Part shown: piece by piece, positions 9,281-18,184 of the stretch
How positions within the stretch are numbered: the first letter of the stretch is position 1
How the letters are laid out: each line of letters begins with the position of its first letter
Source of the DNA: Planctomycetota bacterium
GTDB taxonomy: Bacteria > Planctomycetota > UBA1135 > UBA2386
Reading direction: 5' to 3'
Assembly: GCA_016713175.1 (NCBI GenBank)
Contig: JADJPQ010000002.1
Location: 496,001 to 560,000 of the forward strand
Length of the DNA: 64,000 bases
Position numbers and translations under genes: made by a program
The notes under the pieces: model-generated
What the model was told of the DNA's origin: nothing
Databases searched by the model: none
Seen by the model: only the letters and a program-made list of their open reading frames with translations

Positions 9281-11452
9281 TCAGTTCAGCACCAGGCGCA
9301 GACCAGCAGTCATCGCGGCAACACCGGACAGTGCCCCCGCCGGATCCAGCGTCACCGCCTGGCCGTGCAGGGACAGTCCATGGAGCGACGGAACGGCGGG
9401 GATCGGCAACGGCACGACCGCGCCACCGAGGGAATTGGCCACCGTCGTCACCAGCACCGGCGTCGCCACCAGCGCCTGGCAGCCGCCACCCAGCGGGATC
9501 GCGGCCGATTGCCAATCGAAGCCGACGAACGCGAAGGCGCCAGCGCGCGCCCGCGCCAGCCAGACCGCAAACTGCGAGTTGCCCGCTTGCGGCACGCCGA
9601 CCGCGGTCAATTGCGGTGTTCCCGTCGCGCCCGGACAACCAGCCCCGTACGCCGACACCGCTGCCACCGAACCCACCAGGAACAAGTGGTCGGACGGCAA
9701 GGTCACGAAACCCGCCGGTGCCGAATAGAGCATCCCGGCCAGTTCTTCGTGCCGGACGCCGACACCATCAGGGGTGTAGACAGGCGACGAGCCGGTGACC
9801 GGCGTCCATTGCACGTCGTCCCAGACCCAGGTGTCGGCAACCGCGATGTTGGTGCCGAGGATGCTGTAGACAAAGCCCCCGGCCAGCACGGCACGGTTGT
9901 TTCGCCAGTCAAACACGAATCGCCCGTTGCCGCGCGGCGCCGGCCGCACGGCCACCACGCGCTGCGTCCAATTGACGCCGTCCCACTGCCAGAGATCGTC
10001 GCGGAATGGCACCGTCGGATTGCCACCGCCAAACATCAGCGTCCGGCCGCGCGTCTGGTCATACGTCATCGCCGGGTTCGGTCGCGGCGGCGGCGAATTC
10101 GCCGGCGTCGCCTGGATCCAGTTGGTGCCGTCCCATTCCCATGTGTCGCCATGCAGCGAGCCAACGGTGTCTTGTCCACCGAACAGCACGACGCGCGAAC
10201 GCGCGAGATCGGTGGCCATCGCGTGTTGGCCGCGTGCCGGTGGGCTCGTCGCCGGCGCAAGCTGCGTCCAGGTGCTGCCGTTCCAGGACCACGTGTCGCC
10301 AAGCGCGGTAGGCGTCGCGCCACCCATCAGCAGCAGGTCGCCGGACACGGGGTCGAGCGCCAAAGCGGAATGCCCACGCGCCGCGGGCCGGGCCGACGGC
10401 GCCAGCACGCGCCAGCCACCGCGGCGATACGCCAGCGTTTCGTTCGTACCCGACCCGTAGCCCTGGGCACCGCCGAACGCGATCGCGGTGTTGCTGGCCG
10501 GATGCCAGCAGGCCGCGATGCCGGAAAGCGTCGGCAGCGCGCCGAACGGCGAGGCCCGCTCCCATTGCACCCCGGTCCACGCCCACGTCGCCAGGCCGTC
10601 GAAGCCGCCACCGGGAACCACGACCGCCTGACGCAGACGGTCATAGGCGCCACTGTTCGCCGACACGAGCGGCCCACCGCTCGGCTGGGCGTTGGTCCAC
10701 GTCGCGCCATCCCACAGCCAGGTCGCGCTCGAGGTGGCACCGAGGCCGACGTTCCCGACCAGCACGGTGCGCGCCCGGGCCTCGTCGTAGACCATTGTCG
10801 GCAACGAGAGCGCCGGCGGGGCGACCGGTGTGGGCCGCCAGGTCACGCCATCGTAGAGCCAGCTCGCCGTCGGGTTCGCGCTGGAATAAGCGAGCGTCTC
10901 GGCACGGGCGACGTCGTACACCATGCGGTGCCCACGCATGGCCGGCGGCGCCCCCGAGGGCAACACCTGCTGCCAGTTGACGCCATCGAACTCCCAGGTG
11001 TCGGCAAGCGTGCTGGGGCCTGTCCACCCGCCAAACAACACCATTCGCGAGCGCGCGAGGTCGTACGACATGGCGGTGTTGGACCGCGGCGACGGCGCGT
11101 TCGCGGTCGGCAGGACTCGCCAGACCGTGCCATCCCATTCGCTCAGGGTGTTGCCGAAGAACAGCTGGCCGCCGAAGAACAGACACCGCCGCCGGGTCCA
11201 GTCGTAGGCAAACGCACCGCCCTGCCCACCCGTGTTCGGAAACGACGCGATGAACTGCCAGGCCGTGCCGTCGGATTCCCAGACATCGCTGCCGTTGACC
11301 TGCACGCAGCGGGAGCGCGCGGCATCGTAGGCCAGCATGCCGACCGTCCACCGCGGCGGCGCGGGGTCGCCGGGAATCAGCGACCACGCACCCTGTTGCG
11401 CCAAGAGCACTGCGGACAGGAGCGGGAGCACGAGCAACCGACAAGACACCAT
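9281..11452 (-). CDS. Secreted Kelch-repeat protein with planctomycete-type C-terminal module
   Basis: This 723-residue protein has a signal peptide ending LLSAVLLAQQ. Roughly ten Kelch-like blades follow, each with a core such as ARSRVVLFGG followed by DTWEWDGTNW, forming one or two beta-propellers. The last ~120 residues (from about 605) form a different module beginning YGAGCPGATGTPQL and ending in a short Leu/Asn tail. That module resembles the C-termini of several other secreted proteins in this window. It is probably exported, and no enzymatic motif was seen. It faces the aminotransferase gene with a 15-bp convergent gap. Confidence 0.85.
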   Translation of the reverse strand: MVSCRLLVLPLLSAVLLAQQGAWSLIPGDPAPPRWTVGMLAYDAARSRCVQVNGSDVWESDGTAWQFIASFPNTGGQGGAFAYDWTRRRCLFFGGQLFFGNTLSEWDGTVWRVLPTANAPSPRSNTAMSYDLARSRMVLFGGWTGPSTLADTWEFDGVNWQQVLPSGAPPAMRGHRMVYDVARAETLAYSSANPTASWLYDGVTWRPTPVAPPALSLPTMVYDEARARTVLVGNVGLGATSSATWLWDGATWTNAQPSGGPLVSANSGAYDRLRQAVVVPGGGFDGLATWAWTGVQWERASPFGALPTLSGIAACWHPASNTAIAFGGAQGYGSGTNETLAYRRGGWRVLAPSARPAARGHSALALDPVSGDLLLMGGATPTALGDTWSWNGSTWTQLAPATSPPARGQHAMATDLARSRVVLFGGQDTVGSLHGDTWEWDGTNWIQATPANSPPPRPNPAMTYDQTRGRTLMFGGGNPTVPFRDDLWQWDGVNWTQRVVAVRPAPRGNGRFVFDWRNNRAVLAGGFVYSILGTNIAVADTWVWDDVQWTPVTGSSPVYTPDGVGVRHEELAGMLYSAPAGFVTLPSDHLFLVGSVAAVSAYGAGCPGATGTPQLTAVGVPQAGNSQFAVWLARARAGAFAFVGFDWQSAAIPLGGGCQALVATPVLVTTVANSLGGAVVPLPIPAVPSLHGLSLHGQAVTLDPAGALSGVAAMTAGLRLVLN

Positions 11453-11525
11453 GGCCGCACCATAGCGTCTTCGCGCCAGGCCGTCGCCGGCAGCCGTGTC
11501 TGCTCACGAACCCTGGCCGGCTGCG

Positions 11526-11832
11526 TCAGCGACAGATCGGCGCCAACGCCGCCTGGATCCTGGCGAACTGCAGCGGCGTGATCATGCCCTGCAGCAGTTC
11601 GATGAAGCGGCCCTGCAGGCCTCGACCGCCCGCGCCCGCGGCGCTGGCAGCAGCCGCGCGTCCTGGCAGCAGCCGCGCGTCCTCGCGCTGAACACGTCCT
11701 TCCACAGCGGCGACAGCGCCGCATCGGGCGCAATCGACTCCCGGTAATGCGCGAGCACTCGGCAGCCAGGACCGCGATCCGGAGCATCCCAACTACGATC
11801 CGTATCGGCTGGTCTTCGAAGAGGATGTCCAT
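11526..11832 (-). pseudogene. Frameshifted remnant of a small protein
   Basis: Pieces of one plausible protein lie in three frames: MDILFEDQPIRIVVGMLRIA from the ATG at 11832, then VLAHYRESIAPDAALSPLWK, then GRFIELLQGMITPLQFARIQ to the stop at 11526. Each piece looks natural, but none connects without shifts. A 19-bp tandem duplication (11644-11681) lies in the last junction and may be part of the damage, although removing one copy does not alone restore the frame. I do not recognise the family. Confidence 0.45.
11644..11681. repeat. Perfect 19-bp tandem duplication
   Basis: CTGGCAGCAGCCGCGCGTC occurs twice head to tail at 11644-11662 and 11663-11681, within the small pseudogene. Confidence 0.9.
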
Positions 11833-11948
11833 GGCGCGGGCACTGCATCGCCCCTTGGACTGCCGCATCGCCGCCGTGGACGCTCCCTCCCGGATGCGCT
11901 AGCGTGACCCCGCCCAAGCGACCTCGTCGTCGCGCGCGGCAAGCTCCC

Positions 11949-14237
11949 ATGCCCTCCATGCCGCGCCGCCTTGCGCTGTATGCCATGCTCGCCGCAGCCG
12001 CGGCTTGCGGCAAACCCGCGCCCTCCGCTCCCGCCAGGCCACCCAGCATCGCTGGCGCCGAACGCATCGGCCTGACCGGCGCCGCACTCGGCCGGGTGCT
12101 GCTCGAGGAACTCGGCTGCACGGCATGCCATGCCGGAGCCACACCGGAACGGGCCCGGCCGCCGCGCGGCCCCGACCTCACCCACATCGCCGCGCGCGTT
12201 CGCCCCGACTATCTGGTTGCCTTCCTGCGCGATCCACACGCCACCGAGCCCGGCACGCCGATGCCCGACCTGCCGGGACTGCGCGACGACGGCGAACGGC
12301 AGGCCACCGCGACCGCGATCGCCGCGTGGCTTGGCTCGCTCGGCGGCGAGGCCGCGGCAGAGCCGTTCGACGACGCCGCGGCGGCGCGCGGCAAGCAGCT
12401 CTACCACGCCATCGGCTGCGTCGCCTGCCATGCACCGCACGACGATGCGGGTCGCGAACAGCCGTCGCCACACACGACACCGATGGCACCGCTGGCCGCG
12501 AAGTACTCGCGCGTCGCGCTGCGCGAGTTCCTGCTGGCGCCGCACCGCGCGCGCCCGGCGGGCCGGATGCCGGACCTGCACCTGACGCCGGCCCAGGCGC
12601 GCGACCTGGCCCACTTCCTGGTGCGGCAGACCGGACCGCCGGCGGCGATACCCGCGTCGGCCGCACTCGTCGCGACCGGCCGCTCGCGCTTCGAACAGGC
12701 CAATTGTGCAGCATGTCATGCCCACCCCGACACGACCGCCGCGCCGAAGCGACCTGCACGCCCGCTCGCCGCACTCGACGGCAACGCCGGCTGTCTTTCC
12801 GGGGCGCGTGGCGCCTGGCCGTACTATCCATTGCACGACACCCAACGGTCCGCGCTGCGCGCCGCGCTGGCGGAACCGGCACCCAAGGACCAGGACGCGC
12901 GGGTGCGCGAACTGCTCGCCGCGCGCGACTGCCTCGCCTGCCACGAACGCGGCGAACGGACGATCGAGGACACCAGGTTCTTCGGCACCGACGATCCGGG
13001 CCTCGGCCCGGAAGCCAGGATGCCGCCGACGTTGACCGACGTCGGCGCCAAGCTGCAACCCGATTGGCTGCACGAAACCATCGCCCATGGCCAGCGCGAA
13101 CGGCCCTACATGCACACCCGGATGCCCGGCTTTGGCAGCGACTTCGCCAAGGAACTCGCCGCGCTGCTGACCACCGTCGACACGCTGCCGCCGGTCGCGG
13201 TGCGGGCGCTGCCGGCAGACGACGACGGCGCGCGCAAGGAACGCGATCTCGGCCGCGAACTCGTCGGCGACAAGGGCATGAACTGCATCACCTGCCACCG
13301 TTTTGCCGGCGCGCAGGCCGGCAGCATGGGGGCGATCGACCTCGTCGAGTCGACCGGTCGCCGCCTGCGACCGGAGTGGTTTGCGCACTTCCTGCGCACG
13401 CCGTTCCGCTTCAAGCCGGCGACGCTGATGCCGCAGTTCTTCCCCGACGGCATCTCGACCCGACCCGAGCTCGGCGGCGGTGACACCGATCGCCAGATCG
13501 CCGCGATGTGGCACTATCTCGCGGAAGGCCGCAATGTGCAGTCGCCGAGCGGCATGCGCCGCCCGCCGATCGAACTGACGGTCGGCGACGAAGCCGTGAT
13601 CCTCCGCCGCAGTCTGCAGGACACCGGCAAGCGTGCCATCGCGGTCGGGCTGCCGGGCGGCATCAACCTCGCGTTCGATGCCGAACGCCTCGCCATCCAG
13701 CAGATCTGGTGGGGTCGCTTCGTCGACGCCGCGCCGGTGTGGACGAGTCAAGGCAGCGGCCAGGCCCGCATCCTCGGCGACCGGCGGGTTCGCCTGCCTG
13801 ATGGCCCGACGATCGTCCAATTGCCGGCGGCGACAGCGCCGTGGCCCACCGCAAGCCGCCGCGAACTGGGCCACCGATGGCTAGGCTACGATCTCGACGC
13901 GCAGCAACGGCCGACGTTCCGTTACGCGATCGGCGACTTCGAAATCACCGAAGCGGTGCGGGAAGGTGGGGACACATCACCGACCCTGCGGCGGAGCATA
14001 CGGGTCCAAGGCAATCCGGATGCCGACCTGTGGCTGCTGGCGGCTCGCGATGCCCGGGTCGAGGCCGTCGGCGACGGCGCCTTCCGAGCCGGCGACCATC
14101 TGCGCCTGACGATCCGGGGCGCGACCGCCGACCTCGTCGACCGCGAGGGCATGCGCGAGCTGCGGATCCCGCTGGCCGTACGGCAAGGTGTCGCGACGGT
14201 CGAGATCGACTACGCCTGGCACGAGGAACGCAAATGA
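11949..14237 (+). CDS. Multi-haem c-type cytochrome lipoprotein (five CXXCH)
   Basis: This 762-residue protein begins with a lipoprotein-type signal (hydrophobic run then AAAAAC, Cys about residue 17). It has five CXXCH haem-attachment motifs: CTACH (~57), CVACH (~156), CAACH (~252), CLACH (~327) and CITCH (~447). Distal Met ligands are plausible in PMPDLP, RMPDLH, RMPGFG and LMPQFF. The last ~230 residues form a beta-rich domain without haem. Such proteins pass electrons from periplasmic dehydrogenases to the respiratory chain. Its stop overlaps the next start by ATGA, tying it to the dehydrogenase-like propeller. ATG 11949 was preferred over 11904 because it places the lipobox correctly. 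Confidence 0.9.
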   Translation: MPSMPRRLALYAMLAAAAACGKPAPSAPARPPSIAGAERIGLTGAALGRVLLEELGCTACHAGATPERARPPRGPDLTHIAARVRPDYLVAFLRDPHATEPGTPMPDLPGLRDDGERQATATAIAAWLGSLGGEAAAEPFDDAAAARGKQLYHAIGCVACHAPHDDAGREQPSPHTTPMAPLAAKYSRVALREFLLAPHRARPAGRMPDLHLTPAQARDLAHFLVRQTGPPAAIPASAALVATGRSRFEQANCAACHAHPDTTAAPKRPARPLAALDGNAGCLSGARGAWPYYPLHDTQRSALRAALAEPAPKDQDARVRELLAARDCLACHERGERTIEDTRFFGTDDPGLGPEARMPPTLTDVGAKLQPDWLHETIAHGQRERPYMHTRMPGFGSDFAKELAALLTTVDTLPPVAVRALPADDDGARKERDLGRELVGDKGMNCITCHRFAGAQAGSMGAIDLVESTGRRLRPEWFAHFLRTPFRFKPATLMPQFFPDGISTRPELGGGDTDRQIAAMWHYLAEGRNVQSPSGMRRPPIELTVGDEAVILRRSLQDTGKRAIAVGLPGGINLAFDAERLAIQQIWWGRFVDAAPVWTSQGSGQARILGDRRVRLPDGPTIVQLPAATAPWPTASRRELGHRWLGYDLDAQQRPTFRYAIGDFEITEAVREGGDTSPTLRRSIRVQGNPDADLWLLAARDARVEAVGDGAFRAGDHLRLTIRGATADLVDREGMRELRIPLAVRQGVATVEIDYAWHEERK

Positions 14238-15712
14238 GCCGCGCCTTCTGGCCGCTGGTCATCGGCTTCGGCACCCCCGCCGCAGCGCAGGAACTGGGCG
14301 ACGCCTGGGGCACGGCCGCCGCCGAGGCCGCGCACTACCGGATCGTCGAGCTGCCGCTGCCGCCCGAGCTGCAGCTCGAGGCCGGCAGCTTCTGCGCGCT
14401 GCCGGAAGGCCGTCTGGCGGCGGGGACGCGGCGGGGCGAGATCCTGCTGATCGACGGCGCGTTCGAGCCGATCCCGGCGCCGATCGTGCACCGGTTCGCC
14501 GCCGGGCTCGACGAAGTGCTCGGCCTCGGTTTCCGCGACGGCGCGTTCTACGCCACGCAGCAGACCGAAGTGACGCGCATCACCGACCGGAATGCCGACG
14601 GCCGTGCCGATCGCTTCGAGAATCTCAGCGATGTCTGGGGTTTTGGCCACTATCACGAGTTCGCCTGGGGCTCGCCGGTGCAACCGGACGGCAGCACCTA
14701 CGTCGTGCTTGGCCTGTCGGATTCGTATCACTACAAAGCCGATTTCCGCGGCTTTGCGTTCCAGGTCACCGCCGACGGCCGCTCGATCCCGATCGCCAGC
14801 GGCATCCGCAGCGCCGGCGGCGTCGCCGCCAATGAGGCCGGCGAGATGTTCTACGTCGAGAGCCAGGGCCCGTGGAACGGCTCGTGCTCGCTGAAGCATC
14901 TGCGACCCGGCGGGTTCATGGGGCATCCGATCAGTTTCCCCGCCTATGACCTGCCGCTGGCCGCCGTCATGGGCGGCAAGCCGGCCGAGCCGGTCAGCCG
15001 TTCGCGACTGGCGATCGAGAGTGCGCGCATCCCGCAACTGGTGCCGTACGCCGTGGTGTTCCCGTACCGCAAGATGGGGCAATCGATCACGACGTTCCGG
15101 GTCGATCCCTCGGCCGGGCGCTTCGGGCCATTCGCGGGGCAGTTGTTCCTGGGCGACTACAGCCTCAGCTGCGTGATGCGGGCGACGACCGAACGGATCG
15201 ACGGTGTCTGGCAGGGCGCGTGCTATCCGTTCCGCGAAGGGCTCGGCAACGGCATCCTAGCCTGCGAGTTCTCGCCGCGCGGCTATCTGATCACCGGCGG
15301 CACCAACCGCGGCTGGCCGGTGCGCGGCAACAAGAGTTTCGTGCTCGAACGACTCGAGTGGACCGGCGTGACGCCATTCGAGATCGAACGCATCGAAGCG
15401 CGGCCCGACGGGTTCCTGCTGACCTTCACCGAAGAACCCGATCCGGCGGCGGCGACCGCGCCGGGCACCTATGCGCTCAGCACGTTCACGCATTGGTATC
15501 AGGAACACTACGGCAGTCCGGAGATCGATCAGACGACGCCGCGAGTGACCGCGGTTGCCAACGATGGGCCGCGTCGGGTCCGGCTGGTGGTCGACGGGCT
15601 CGTCGCCGGGCACGTGCATGCTTTCCAGCTGACCGGTCTGCAGAGTCGCGCCGGCAAGCCGCTGGTGCACGACAAGGCCTTCTACACGTTGAACCGGATC
15701 CCGAAGCCCTGA
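14234..15712 (+). CDS. PVC-type dehydrogenase-like beta-propeller protein
   Basis: This 492-residue exported protein (short signal ending TPAAAQE) resembles the membrane-bound dehydrogenase / sorbosone-dehydrogenase propeller proteins common in Planctomycetota and Verrucomicrobiota. Visible elements are an early strand set with GRLAAGTRRGEILLID, the motif DRNADGRADRFENLSDVWGF (Ca-binding-like DxNxDGxxD) and a later LFLGDYS. The family is thought to oxidise sugars or sugar alcohols in the periplasm and pass electrons to cytochrome c. Here it overlaps the penta-haem cytochrome by ATGA and is 2 nt from the ThuA gene, which supports that role. The substrate and cofactor are not shown by the sequence. 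Confidence 0.8.
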   Translation: MSRAFWPLVIGFGTPAAAQELGDAWGTAAAEAAHYRIVELPLPPELQLEAGSFCALPEGRLAAGTRRGEILLIDGAFEPIPAPIVHRFAAGLDEVLGLGFRDGAFYATQQTEVTRITDRNADGRADRFENLSDVWGFGHYHEFAWGSPVQPDGSTYVVLGLSDSYHYKADFRGFAFQVTADGRSIPIASGIRSAGGVAANEAGEMFYVESQGPWNGSCSLKHLRPGGFMGHPISFPAYDLPLAAVMGGKPAEPVSRSRLAIESARIPQLVPYAVVFPYRKMGQSITTFRVDPSAGRFGPFAGQLFLGDYSLSCVMRATTERIDGVWQGACYPFREGLGNGILACEFSPRGYLITGGTNRGWPVRGNKSFVLERLEWTGVTPFEIERIEARPDGFLLTFTEEPDPAAATAPGTYALSTFTHWYQEHYGSPEIDQTTPRVTAVANDGPRRVRLVVDGLVAGHVHAFQLTGLQSRAGKPLVHDKAFYTLNRIPKP

Positions 15713-15714
15713 CG

Positions 15715-16725
15715 ATGAAACGCCTCGTTGCCCTCTTCCTGCTCACTGCTTGCGCCACCCGACACCCGGTTCCCGAGGATCCGCGCTGGCTGACGTATGT
15801 CGGCGGTGACGGGCCCGGCGCCGGCCGGCACATCGTCTTGGTGGCAGCCGAACAGGAGTACCGCAGCGAAGAATCGTTGCCGATGCTGGCGAAGATCCTG
15901 GCGACGCGGCACGGGTTCCACTGCACCGTGCTGTTCGCGCTCGATCGCAACGGCATGGTCGATCCGACGGCCGAAGCGCCGCCAAAGGACCCGGCGAGTC
16001 ACCACGACATCCCCGGACTGGAGCACCTCGCCCACGCCGACCTGCTGATCCTGTCGCACCGCTTCATGCGGCTGCCGCCTGACCAGCTCGCGCACTGCAT
16101 CGCCTGGCTCGACTCCGGCAAGCCGCTGATCGGCATCCGCACCGCCAACCACGGGTTCGCCGGGCCGTTCCCCTACCAGGTCGGCGACCGATCCGTCCGC
16201 TTCGGCGACGACGTGCTCGGCGGCAGTTTCCGCGATCATCACGGCGGCTGGCACCGCGAGGCGACGCGCGGCATCGTCGTCACCGCCAACCAGGACCACG
16301 CGATCCTGCGCGGCGTCGCCGATGTGTTCGGACCGTCGGATGTCTATCGGACCTATCCGCAAGGCGCCGGACTGCCGGATGGTTGCACGCCGCTGCTGCT
16401 CGGCCAGCCACTGCAGGGACTGCGGCCCGACGATGCGCCCAACCAGGACAAGGAAGCGCTGCCGGTGGCCTGGGCGAAGACCTGGACCGGCGCGACCGGC
16501 AAGACCGCACGGGTGTTCCACACCACGATGGGCAGTGCGCGCGACTTTCAATGCGAGGACCTACGGCGAATGCTGGTCAACGCCGTCTACTGGGGCCTCG
16601 GCATCGAGAACCTGCTGCCGGCACGGGCCGACGTGACGACGGTCGGGCCGTACGCGCCGCGCGAATCGGGGTTCGACTACGAACGCCTGGACGTGCGGCC
16701 GCGGCCGCCAGCGGCATTCCGCTGA
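15715..16725 (+). CDS. ThuA-like domain lipoprotein
   Basis: This 336-residue protein has a lipoprotein signal (MKRLVALFLLTACATRHP, Cys near residue 13). A class-I glutamine-amidotransferase-like fold of the ThuA (trehalose utilisation) type follows. Typical pieces are HIVLVAAEQEYRSEESLPML, LLILSHRFMRLP, KPLIGIRTANHGFAG and the late RVFHTTMGS. Members act in disaccharide or sugar-derivative metabolism, and the ThuA domain has been linked to keto-sugar handling. It starts 2 nt after the propeller gene, completing a three-gene cytochrome-dehydrogenase-ThuA unit. Confidence 0.85.
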   Translation: MKRLVALFLLTACATRHPVPEDPRWLTYVGGDGPGAGRHIVLVAAEQEYRSEESLPMLAKILATRHGFHCTVLFALDRNGMVDPTAEAPPKDPASHHDIPGLEHLAHADLLILSHRFMRLPPDQLAHCIAWLDSGKPLIGIRTANHGFAGPFPYQVGDRSVRFGDDVLGGSFRDHHGGWHREATRGIVVTANQDHAILRGVADVFGPSDVYRTYPQGAGLPDGCTPLLLGQPLQGLRPDDAPNQDKEALPVAWAKTWTGATGKTARVFHTTMGSARDFQCEDLRRMLVNAVYWGLGIENLLPARADVTTVGPYAPRESGFDYERLDVRPRPPAAFR

Positions 16726-16733
16726 AGCTCGGC

Positions 16734-17573
16734 TCAGCCGAGCCCCCGCCGCACGAACGCCAACCCCTCGCGACCGACATCCTCCGGCGCCACGAAGTAG
16801 TCGCGCCAGACATGGATGCCGGCCGCGAACGCGGCGTCGCGGCGCGAGAACGCCTCGATCACGCACCAGCCATCGTAGCCGCTGCGACGCAGCCCCTCGA
16901 ACGCCCGTTGCCAATGCACCTGGCCCCGGCCCGGCACGCCGCGATCGTTCTCGCTGAGGTGCACATGGCCCAGCACCGGCGCACAGTGATCGATTGCGCG
17001 CCCCTGATCGGCCTCCTCGATGTGCATGTGATGCGTGTCGTAGTGCGCCTTGACCAGCGGATGCGCCGCCAGTTCGCACAGTTCCCGCAACTGCGCCGCG
17101 GTGTTGACCAGGTAGCACTCGAAACGATTCAACGCCTCGGGCGCGATCAGCAGACCTGACGGCGTCGCCGCCTGCGCCGCGTTCCGCAGGGCCTCGGCAC
17201 TCCATTGCACTTCGTCGCGATCGGGCCCCCGACCGACGAACACCTTGAACGCCGAGTGCAACGGCCCACACAGGGTCTCGGCGCCGAGCGCGGTCGCGCA
17301 GTCGACCCCCCAACGCAGCCGCGCCGCGGCGGCGCGCCGGACGGCCGGATCCCTGGCGATCGGATTGTGCTCGGGCGCAAGGCCCATCGAACAGGTCCGG
17401 CGCAGACCGATCCGGTCGAGCAGCAGCGCCAGGCGCGCGTAGTGATCGGGATCGCCTTCGAACAGCGGGACTTCCACGCCATCGAAGCCGCAGGCCTTGG
17501 CGAACACCAGTTCGCGTTCGTGGCCTTGGGTCACATGGGTGGTCCACAGCAGCAGGTTCAGTCCGAACTTCAC
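16734..17573 (-). CDS. Sugar phosphate isomerase/epimerase (TIM barrel)
   Basis: This 279-residue protein of the xylose-isomerase-like TIM-barrel family (D-tagatose 3-epimerase/IolE-like) starts at GTG 17573 (VKFGLNLLLWTT). Metal-ligand candidates are the Glu in IAPEALNRFE, the Asp/His in AHYDTHHMHIEE, the His in VHLSENDRG and the Glu in WCVIEAFSR. Such enzymes epimerise ketoses or inosose derivatives. It is convergent with the cytochrome-dehydrogenase-ThuA genes, which fits a shared sugar pathway, although it is not in their operon. Confidence 0.88.
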   Translation of the reverse strand: MKFGLNLLLWTTHVTQGHERELVFAKACGFDGVEVPLFEGDPDHYARLALLLDRIGLRRTCSMGLAPEHNPIARDPAVRRAAAARLRWGVDCATALGAETLCGPLHSAFKVFVGRGPDRDEVQWSAEALRNAAQAATPSGLLIAPEALNRFECYLVNTAAQLRELCELAAHPLVKAHYDTHHMHIEEADQGRAIDHCAPVLGHVHLSENDRGVPGRGQVHWQRAFEGLRRSGYDGWCVIEAFSRRDAAFAAGIHVWRDYFVAPEDVGREGLAFVRRGLG

Positions 17574-17702
17574 GACCCGACGATACCCGACGGCGGCGGC
17601 GTCGCCGCCGATGGTCCGGGTTCGACATCTTCGAATACCGGCCGACCAGTGCCGCAGGGCGGCATCCGGCTCGGTTGCGCCCGCAATCCGGGCACCACCG
17701 CA

Positions 17703-18104
17703 ATGACCACCCTGAACCCGCCACCCGTGCCCCAGGTGACCCACCCGGCCCCGCTGCCGGCGCCGGTCAAGCGCGACCCATCGGGCACGTTTGCCGGTAT
17801 CGCCGCGCTGGGCGGCGCGTTCGCCGGCTTCGTCCACCACAGCTACGACCCGGATCTGCTGGCGACCGCGATCGCGGTCGGCATCACGTTCTTTGGCGCC
17901 TTCCTCGCCCTGCTCGTGCTGCACGCCATCTTCAAGATGACGCTGGCGGTCGGTCGGGTCGCGATGCCGATCGCGCTGGTGTTGCTGCTCGGTTGCCTGC
18001 TCGACTGGCGATGGGCCGAAGCCGCGGTGGACTGGTTGTGGACCGCCGGCAGCCACGGCCTCAGCGCGGCCGGACGGGCCTGGTCCGCGGCACAGGCCAG
18101 GTAG
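17703..18104 (+). CDS. Membrane protein of unknown function, 133 aa
   Basis: The protein has a Pro-rich N-terminal tail (MTTLNPPPVPQV...). Three hydrophobic segments follow: GTFAGIAALGGAFAGFV, LLATAIAVGITFFGAFLALL and a third around VAMPIALVLLLGCLL. The layout is a small inner-membrane protein with a cytoplasmic proline-rich leader. I do not recognise a family. It is divergent from the epimerase gene and 80 bp ahead of the second aminotransferase, so it may or may not share that transcript. Confidence 0.65.
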   Translation: MTTLNPPPVPQVTHPAPLPAPVKRDPSGTFAGIAALGGAFAGFVHHSYDPDLLATAIAVGITFFGAFLALLVLHAIFKMTLAVGRVAMPIALVLLLGCLLDWRWAEAAVDWLWTAGSHGLSAAGRAWSAAQAR

Positions 18105-18184
18105 CGCGGCGCCGCGTTGCATTTGACCGGGGCCCATGGACCGGCGATCGTCGGGGTCTCTCCCCCCACGATCCCCGCCGCGCC

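Noticed and set aside
11377..12187. Longer minus-strand frames joining the Kelch gene region and the cytochrome start as genes
   Set aside because: They pass through the 5' end of the cytochrome gene or the Kelch start region and have shadow composition; only the internal pieces of the small pseudogene look natural.
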